NCBI RefSeq assembly: GCF_024649945.1
Contig: NZ_JANKMS010000003.1
Span: forward strand, 1-64,000
Source: Flavobacterium panacis
GTDB taxonomy: Bacteria; Bacteroidota; Bacteroidia; Flavobacteriales; Flavobacteriaceae
Direction: 5' to 3'
DNA: 64,000 bases
Shown: positions 60,901-64,000 of the stretch, in pieces
Layout of the letters: every line of letters begins with the position of its first letter
How positions within the stretch are numbered: the stretch's first letter is position 1
Made by a program: the position numbers and the translations under genes
The notes under the pieces: generated by a model
Seen by the model: only the letters and a program-made list of their open reading frames with translations
Databases searched by the model: none
What the model was told of the DNA's origin: nothing

Positions 60901-61425
60901 TAAAGTAACATAATCGAATATTTTTTCATAATTTTCTAAAGAGGTATTTTTTAGAACAGTTTCATTTTCAAGTGAATTATTATAAGAAGTTTCAATTTGT
61001 TTCTTTAAAAAATCTTCAGGCCAAGTCAAAAAATTATCTTCTAAAAAAGAATCGTTATTTTGAGTATAGGTATAATAGGGTTCTTTCTTCAAAAAATCGG
61101 TTAGACATTTTGCATAAACCAAGTTAAGAATTGCTTTTGATGGTATAGAAACGCTATTAATTTCGTTTTTTAGATTATTTAAAATTTTAATTTGCGCATT
61201 TTCATCAACAACCTGTAAATATTTAGATTGATAGAAAAAGCATTTTATCATTTGTGGTTCTTCATTTTTTGAAACGGCTTTTTTGTAAATCTTGGTAACA
61301 ATTTCATTTGCCGATTTAATTTTTCCTTGCTGTTCTAAAGCAATCACTTTCATCCAATTTTTATCATTTTGTTGACCAAATAATACAGAAGACAGCAACA
61401 AGAGTACAAATAATATATTTTTCAT
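54946..61425 (-). CDS. Alpha-2-macroglobulin family protein with embedded SusC-like plug
   Basis: The protein has 2159 residues with a signal peptide (MKNILFVLLLLSSVLFGQ). In other bacteria A2M proteins trap proteases in the periplasm. A helical N-terminal region (about 20-370) is followed by MG domains, with the MG2 hallmark LYLDRAIYRPGQTVYYKGIA near 557. At 1185-1375 stands an insert: a carboxypeptidase-regulatory-like domain, then a TonB-plug-like segment ending TYGSKGANGVIFVTS. The A2M core follows (FNFTSPEALTAWKLR), then the thioester motif CAEQ (Cys1615-Gln1618) and the complement-like alpha-toroid. It is usually paired with a PBP1C gene; none is here. Confidence 0.9.
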   Translation of the reverse strand: MKNILFVLLLLSSVLFGQQNDKNWMKVIALEQQGKIKSANEIVTKIYKKAVSKNEEPQMIKCFFYQSKYLQVVDENAQIKILNNLKNEINSVSIPSKAILNLVYAKCLTDFLKKEPYYTYTQNNDSFLEDNFLTWPEDFLKKQIETSYNNSLENETVLKNTSLENYEKIFDYVTLSEFKNKTLYDYVLAENIQYYSSIIYEWEILKSDYTKYAKALLDDSVNFVKLNLDFVKNKKLRTALLLYQKQETNHPTIENQWDRIVFCKKYMINSDDDYLSFLNVFQKKTKNQDLIQKIQLEKALFYYEHSSKKLHPDYRNKAAILLDSILETNVHSNTYKRAVKQQSILEARSLSIRLQENSYESENTRAFIQYNNIEKLSVSFYKINQKQLSELQTIHNHTAILSHKILENKKPTLTQDYLLPQKKDYFNYSTEILLPKLEKGSYLVYFESDSSIKNTKASSFDFITITNIAVSVRKENKKNQFQLNDRKTGMPLENVTIKLNAQTTVTNKNGTAYLENIPKNYYNDESIEFFTTNDTLQVTKRQLNNINDYFDTEEKPLATVKLYLDRAIYRPGQTVYYKGIAFQKNGDKTSVIAKAPVKIRFQDANYQKINEFEVSTNEFGSFSGNFILPKNGKTGVFTINVFPPKEEKKNANDDIKKPENNFWDKLQFQYSQVTFKVEEYKRPKFEVTFNPILKTYQVGKDVKVTGIAKAFAGSAVSDAKVKYLIKCKPFVIERGNYFNKYGKSEIIAEGETQTDLAGKFEINFIAKPFEGFSKEDLPVLDYQITASVTDINGETHTSNSSVKIGYHDLILKAEIPPTIQTKSKKEITISSTNLNGQFSASEADLKIYFDEPLTHKFKSRIFNQRPEIETISKAEFEKLFPYENNEEIKNDRTGTLVYSKKINTLKDKKVALDFISEYKSGNYTLVATATDSLQNKIETKSKFVIIQSKDVVNPSHLITLEQLNENPKKDGFVALKLVTSVPDIFVNIYGSYRSKAYFEDNLYLKKTENFIKIPIKDDFENNLNISCQSFFENSLFSYQIEVPLETKKQALELDIETFRNKIEPGKKENWAFKLKAFNTSNEAEVLASMYDSSLDLFQKDKWTLLEFYNRNYNNGTFKTNIGSQITYSYAQIPDPIYEPLELNNENEIKLMWFGFDFNDSFTPFQYREYQKQLNKKIKKPLNTKMVFGIVASKDNLPLEKASIQIKGTQRTVSTDKDGYYEIEAGQEEELIFSSLGFVNQTIKPGIRKNINIVLIEDSKEFRKVELVGYGTLKSKKVVSEREIVQEDNTVYNTAGIDSELLYKNSKEFNIKAYISNKGAEPLIVLDGEIISEDTFKNLNPDDILEISVLKDKQVKNTYGSKGANGVIFVTSKKALEQLNQVKARKNLSETAFFLPDLKTDSKGKVSFNFTSPEALTAWKLRLLAHNKDAISGYLEKSIITQKELMILPNFPRFFREKDTIVISAKISNVTTEAKTGIASLQFFDAVTMQPIDAKMRNTKNIKNFTIAAHGNTTANWTITIPEGLQGVQYRIVAKSGNFSDGEENILPVLTNNMLVTESIPIWVRENSTKEYTFENLKNNNSTTLKNHQFTLEYTSNPSWLAIQSLPYLMEYEHECAEQTFARYYANALASEIISSNPKIATVFENWRKSGKPNSKLEENEELKSLILAETPWLNDAQTENEKKKNLALLFDLEKMKTSQETVFEKLKQKQKPSGGFAWFDGGYESEYITRHILVGLGHLEKLSKNNTSKIDEIAKTGIPFLDNTFLEYYKTRTKNLKAGDKLIWINPYSDLHYLYSRSFYLEKYPLSDTLKKASKLYLETTKKEWLNYSIYEKGLAALTLNRFGEKESAKKIIESLKETASNNEDWGMYWIANKSGWYWYQAPIETQALLIEAFAEVTNDTKSVDAMKVWLLKNKQTKNWPTTKSTTEAIYALLMQGTDWLSVKDNTVIKLGDEKIITKKLAENEKEAETGYIKLNWKAEEVKKEMASIKIQNKSKVPGFGGVYWQYFEDLDKIKNNSGSSLSVEKELYLKKSTLQGETLEKITAKNPLKKGDLVSVRLIIKAKEDSEYVHLKDMRASCFEPVNVLSQYQYKDQLGYYMSTKDAATHFFFDKINKGTYVIEYDIRVNNSGEFSNGITTIQSMYAPEFASHTKGIRVKVN

Positions 61426-61639
61426 AAGAAAATTTTAAACTTTAGAAGTCCAAATTTCTGAAAAGGTTCGAAACTATTTGCAGTTTTTTAAGATAATTTT
61501 CGCACAGATTTGTAATTTATTTCCAAAACCAAATGTGACATATTATATTTCCTTATTTTTGAAGAATAATTAATGAGTTTAATTTGTTATTTGCTATTTC
61601 GATTAACCGATTAAACAGTTTAACGATTAAACATTTTCA

Positions 61640-62995
61640 ATGAAGACACATTTCATCGCCATTGGCGGAAGCGCAATGCACAATCTTGCATTAGCATTAC
61701 ATAATAAAGGATATCAAGTTACAGGAAGCGATGATGCTATTTTTGAACCTTCAAAATCAAGATTAGAAAAAAAAGGAATTCTTCCTGCTGAACTGGGCTG
61801 GTTTCCAGAAAAAATTACTTCAGACATTGACGCAATTATTTTAGGAATGCACGCAAAAGCTGATAATCCTGAATTGCTAAAAGCGCAGGAATTAGGTTTG
61901 AAAATCTATTCGTATCCTGAATTTTTATACGAACAATCTAAAAATAAAACGCGTGTTGTAATTGGTGGTTCTCACGGAAAAACTACCATCACTTCAATGA
62001 TTCTTCACGTTATGCATTATCACAATATTGCAGTTGATTATATGGTAGGAGCGCAGTTGGAAGGATTCGATACAATGGTGCATTTAACAGAAGAAAATGA
62101 TTTTATGGTTTTAGAAGGAGATGAATATTTGTCTTCACCAATTGACAGACGTCCAAAATTTCATTTATATCAACCAAACATTGCTTTGATTTCTGGAATT
62201 GCTTGGGATCATATTAATGTTTTTCCAACGTATGAAAACTATGTAGAGCAGTTTGAGATTTTTATCGAAAAAATTACAGATGGTGGTATTTTAGTTTACA
62301 ACGAAAATGATGCTGAAGTAAAACGCGTATCTGAAGCAGCATCAAACCCGATTAGAAAAATTGCTTACAAAACTCCAGAATATTCTGTAAGTGATGGAGT
62401 AACTTTATTGAAAACTCCAGAAGGCGATATGCCAATTGAAGTTTTTGGAGCTCATAACTTGAATAATCTAGCTGGAGCAAAATGGATCTGCCAGAATATG
62501 GGTGTTGACGAAGCTGATTTTTACGAAGCAATTGCAAGTTTTAAAGGCGCATCTAAACGTTTAGAAAAAATTGCTGAAGGAAAAGGAAAAGTTGCCTATA
62601 AAGATTTTGCCCATTCACCAAGTAAAGTGGCTGCGACAACAAAAGCGGTAAAAGAACAATATCCAAACAGAACTTTGGTTGCTTGTTTAGAATTGCATAC
62701 TTATAGTAGTTTAAATGCAGAGTTTTTAAAAGAGTACGAAGGTGCTCTAGAATATGCTGATGTTGCCGTTGTTTTTTATTCGCCAGATGCAGTAAAAATC
62801 AAACAACTCGAAGAAGTGACTTACGAGCAAATCGCTAAAGCATTCAACAGAGAAGATTTAATTATTTATACAAATCCAGCTGAATTTAAGAAATATTTAT
62901 TCAACCTAAATTTAGATAATTCTGCACTTCTTTTAATGAGTTCAGGAAATTACGGAGGTTTAAATTTTGATGATGTAAAAGGATTAATTGCTTAA
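61640..62995 (+). CDS. mpl: UDP-N-acetylmuramate:L-Ala-gamma-D-Glu-meso-DAP ligase
   Basis: A 451-residue Mur-ligase-family enzyme that attaches recycled murein tripeptide to UDP-MurNAc. The N-terminal FIAIGGSAMHNLALALH is the UDP-binding loop in the Mpl (not MurC) form. The ATP site is VVIGGSHGKTTITSMI near residue 112. DFMVLEGDEYLSSPIDRRPK near 155 and the IAWDHINVFPTYENY motif follow, and the central DFAHSPSKV and LELHTYSSL motifs near 315-345 are Mpl-specific. Length is normal. It is divergent from the alpha-2-macroglobulin gene. Confidence 0.92.
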   Translation: MKTHFIAIGGSAMHNLALALHNKGYQVTGSDDAIFEPSKSRLEKKGILPAELGWFPEKITSDIDAIILGMHAKADNPELLKAQELGLKIYSYPEFLYEQSKNKTRVVIGGSHGKTTITSMILHVMHYHNIAVDYMVGAQLEGFDTMVHLTEENDFMVLEGDEYLSSPIDRRPKFHLYQPNIALISGIAWDHINVFPTYENYVEQFEIFIEKITDGGILVYNENDAEVKRVSEAASNPIRKIAYKTPEYSVSDGVTLLKTPEGDMPIEVFGAHNLNNLAGAKWICQNMGVDEADFYEAIASFKGASKRLEKIAEGKGKVAYKDFAHSPSKVAATTKAVKEQYPNRTLVACLELHTYSSLNAEFLKEYEGALEYADVAVVFYSPDAVKIKQLEEVTYEQIAKAFNREDLIIYTNPAEFKKYLFNLNLDNSALLLMSSGNYGGLNFDDVKGLIA

Positions 62996-63003
62996 TTAGT
63001 CCA

Positions 63004-63131
63004 TTAGAAAATTAGATAATGTGTCAATTGCTTTGCAGTTGGCACTTTTTTTTTGAAAATGGTTTAATTAGAAAATTAGATAATGTGTCAATTGTTTTGC
63101 AGTTGGTACATTTTTTTTAAAATTTTCTAAT
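63004..63131 (+). terminator. Tandem duplicated 64-bp unit carrying two terminators
   Basis: Two near-identical 64-base units start TTAGAAAATTAGATAATGTG (63004 and 63068). Each contains a hairpin GTGTCAATTG, 5 bases, CAGTTGGYAC and a T run (63021-63054 and 63085-63118). They follow mpl. The second has lost one base pair by a change to GGTAC. Confidence 0.75.
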
Positions 63132-63150
63132 TTTCTCATTGCCACATTTC

Positions 63151-63400
63151 CTAATTAACTTTTTCGTATCTAAAATGACCAACAATTTTATACTCAAATA
63201 AACAATCTTCAAGAACTTGTCCGCCGCCGACATTGTGAACTATTAAATTGCGTTTTCCGTCTTTCGATTTTTTATTGGTTATTATTCCGATGTGAGAAAG
63301 TATTGGGTTTGGCAACATTTGAAACCGTAAATGTTTTTGATTCTTTTTTTTGACACGAAAGGAAAATAAAGAATAGAAGAGTAAGTTGTAATGATTTCAT
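63151..63400 (-). pseudogene. DUF1287 lipoprotein gene, internally deleted
   Basis: The minus strand from the ATG at 63400 encodes a lipoprotein signal, MKSLQLTLLFFIFLSCQKKE, with lipobox LSC, and runs out at a TAA after 42 codons. In another frame the region 63151-63320 encodes the C-terminal part of DUF1287: LSHIGIIT, NLIVHNVGGGQVLEDCLFEY and a final GHFRYEKV before TAG at 63151. DUF1287 proteins usually have about 200 residues, so roughly 100 residues between signal and HIGI are missing and the ends are out of frame. A deletion remnant; not expected to be functional. Confidence 0.78.
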
Positions 63401-63499
63401 TTTCAATGAATTTATTTTAAAATATGATAAAATTTAAAATGCTTTGTAGTATTTGAAAGATTTTTCTTCTTTTTAATTTATATTCGCTACCTAAATTTT

Positions 63500-64000
63500 A
63501 TGATTATGGATGGGGGACATTTTGCAATAAGAGATTGGTCAGAAGATGATAAACCTCGTGAAAAATTAATGCATAAAGGAAAAGATGTTTTAAGCGATGC
63601 TGAATTATTGGCTATTCTAATTGGGTCTGGAAGTCGTAACGAATCTGCGGTTGCATTGAGTCAGCGTATTTTGGCAAGTGTTGGAGGTCTTAATTCTTTG
63701 GCAAAATTATCAATTGCTCAGTTAATGAAATTTAAAGGAATAGGAGAGGCAAAAGCGGTTACAATTGTCGCGGCTCTTGAATTGTGTGCCAGACGAAGAT
63801 CAGAAAAAGCAGAAGAAACAGCAAAAATAACTTCAAGTAAGATAGTTTTTAATATGATGCAACCTTTAATTGGAGAATTATCTCATGAGGAATTTTGGGT
63901 GCTTTTTCTTAATAATTCAAATAATGTAATTTCGAAGTCGCAACTAAGCAAAGGTGGAATTGCAGGTACAATGGTCGATATCAGATTGATTTTTAAATTG
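63500..64000 (+). CDS. radC: RadC (JAB domain) protein, 5' part
   Basis: The first 167 codons of a RadC-family protein; the gene runs off the right end. The N-terminal DDKPREKLMHKGKDVLSDAE and LLAILIGSGSRNESAV, then LMKFKGIGEAKAVTIVAALE (a helix-hairpin-helix-like region near 75-95), are typical. The JAB metal-site motif begins beyond the window. Either ATG 63500 or ATG 63506 may be used; the second gives MDGGHFAIRDW. RadC was named for repair, but its function is unresolved. Confidence 0.9.
   Translation, partial: MIMDGGHFAIRDWSEDDKPREKLMHKGKDVLSDAELLAILIGSGSRNESAVALSQRILASVGGLNSLAKLSIAQLMKFKGIGEAKAVTIVAALELCARRRSEKAEETAKITSSKIVFNMMQPLIGELSHEEFWVLFLNNSNNVISKSQLSKGGIAGTMVDIRLIFKL

Overview
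The window looks like a chromosomal segment of a Flavobacterium (Bacteroidota). The sequence is AT-rich. Genes are preceded by the Bacteroidota promoter (TTG, 17-23 bases, TAnnTTTG) and mostly lack a Shine-Dalgarno site. The protein set is typical of the group: SusC-type plug, S46 peptidase, TonB receptor, DUF6090, DUF4932-like and DUF1287. All assignments come from reading the sequence; no database search was run.

Layout. 1-70: 3' end of a 5S rRNA and its terminator. 0.4-8 kb: Crp-like regulator, a solitary lpxA, YdeI-like protein, acyltransferase, two probable zinc-peptidase-like secreted proteins and a ChaN/EreA-like membrane protein. 8-12.3 kb: small accessory genes (MerR, leucine-rich repeat, DUF6090, XRE, one unknown) ending at two tandem tRNA-Val(TAC) genes. 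12.3-16.5 kb: folC, exbB-exbD, a zinc-ribbon protein and a convergent tonB. 16.7-23.6 kb: amino-acid dehydrogenase, CHI-like protein, acyl-CoA dehydrogenase, M28 peptidase, SDR, SprT-like protein and a lipoprotein. 23.7-31.4 kb (minus strand): MlaF/MlaE-type transporter, glycosyltransferase, methyltransferase, KASIII-like synthase and gcvP. 31.6-38.5 kb: UbiA-like membrane protein, then a GbsR/MarR-led minus-strand run (membrane protein, DUF2071, DCC/DUF393, TIGR01777, SRPBCC) and a divergent cation/proton antiporter. 38.6-44 kb: sanA-like gene, a 53-codon gene overlapping a zeta-toxin-like kinase, dcp, purE and purK. 44.2-54.9 kb: unknown helical protein, TonB receptor, sorbosone-dehydrogenase-like lipoprotein, hpt, adk, CNNM/CorC protein, obgE and an S46 dipeptidyl-peptidase. 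54.9-64 kb: a 2159-residue alpha-2-macroglobulin, mpl, a deleted DUF1287 pseudogene and the start of radC.

How the genes work together. ExbB/ExbD/TonB power outer-membrane receptors such as the one at 44.8 kb. PurE and PurK catalyse consecutive purine steps, and hpt and adk serve nucleotide salvage and balance. Mpl recycles murein peptides, LpxA and the MlaEF-like pair concern the outer membrane, and the S46, M3 and M28 peptidases degrade peptides.

The most interesting signals are: the zeta-like kinase with a tiny 4-base-overlapping partner; an alpha-2-macroglobulin carrying a SusC-like plug between its MG and thioester regions; a dyad shared by the gbsR promoter and the start of the operon behind it; four genes whose -7 promoter element sits 4-5 bases before the start codon, implying leaderless mRNAs; a DUF1287 gene collapsed by an internal deletion; and at least six families of intergenic inverted repeats, one of which creates a false 5' extension of the CNNM gene.
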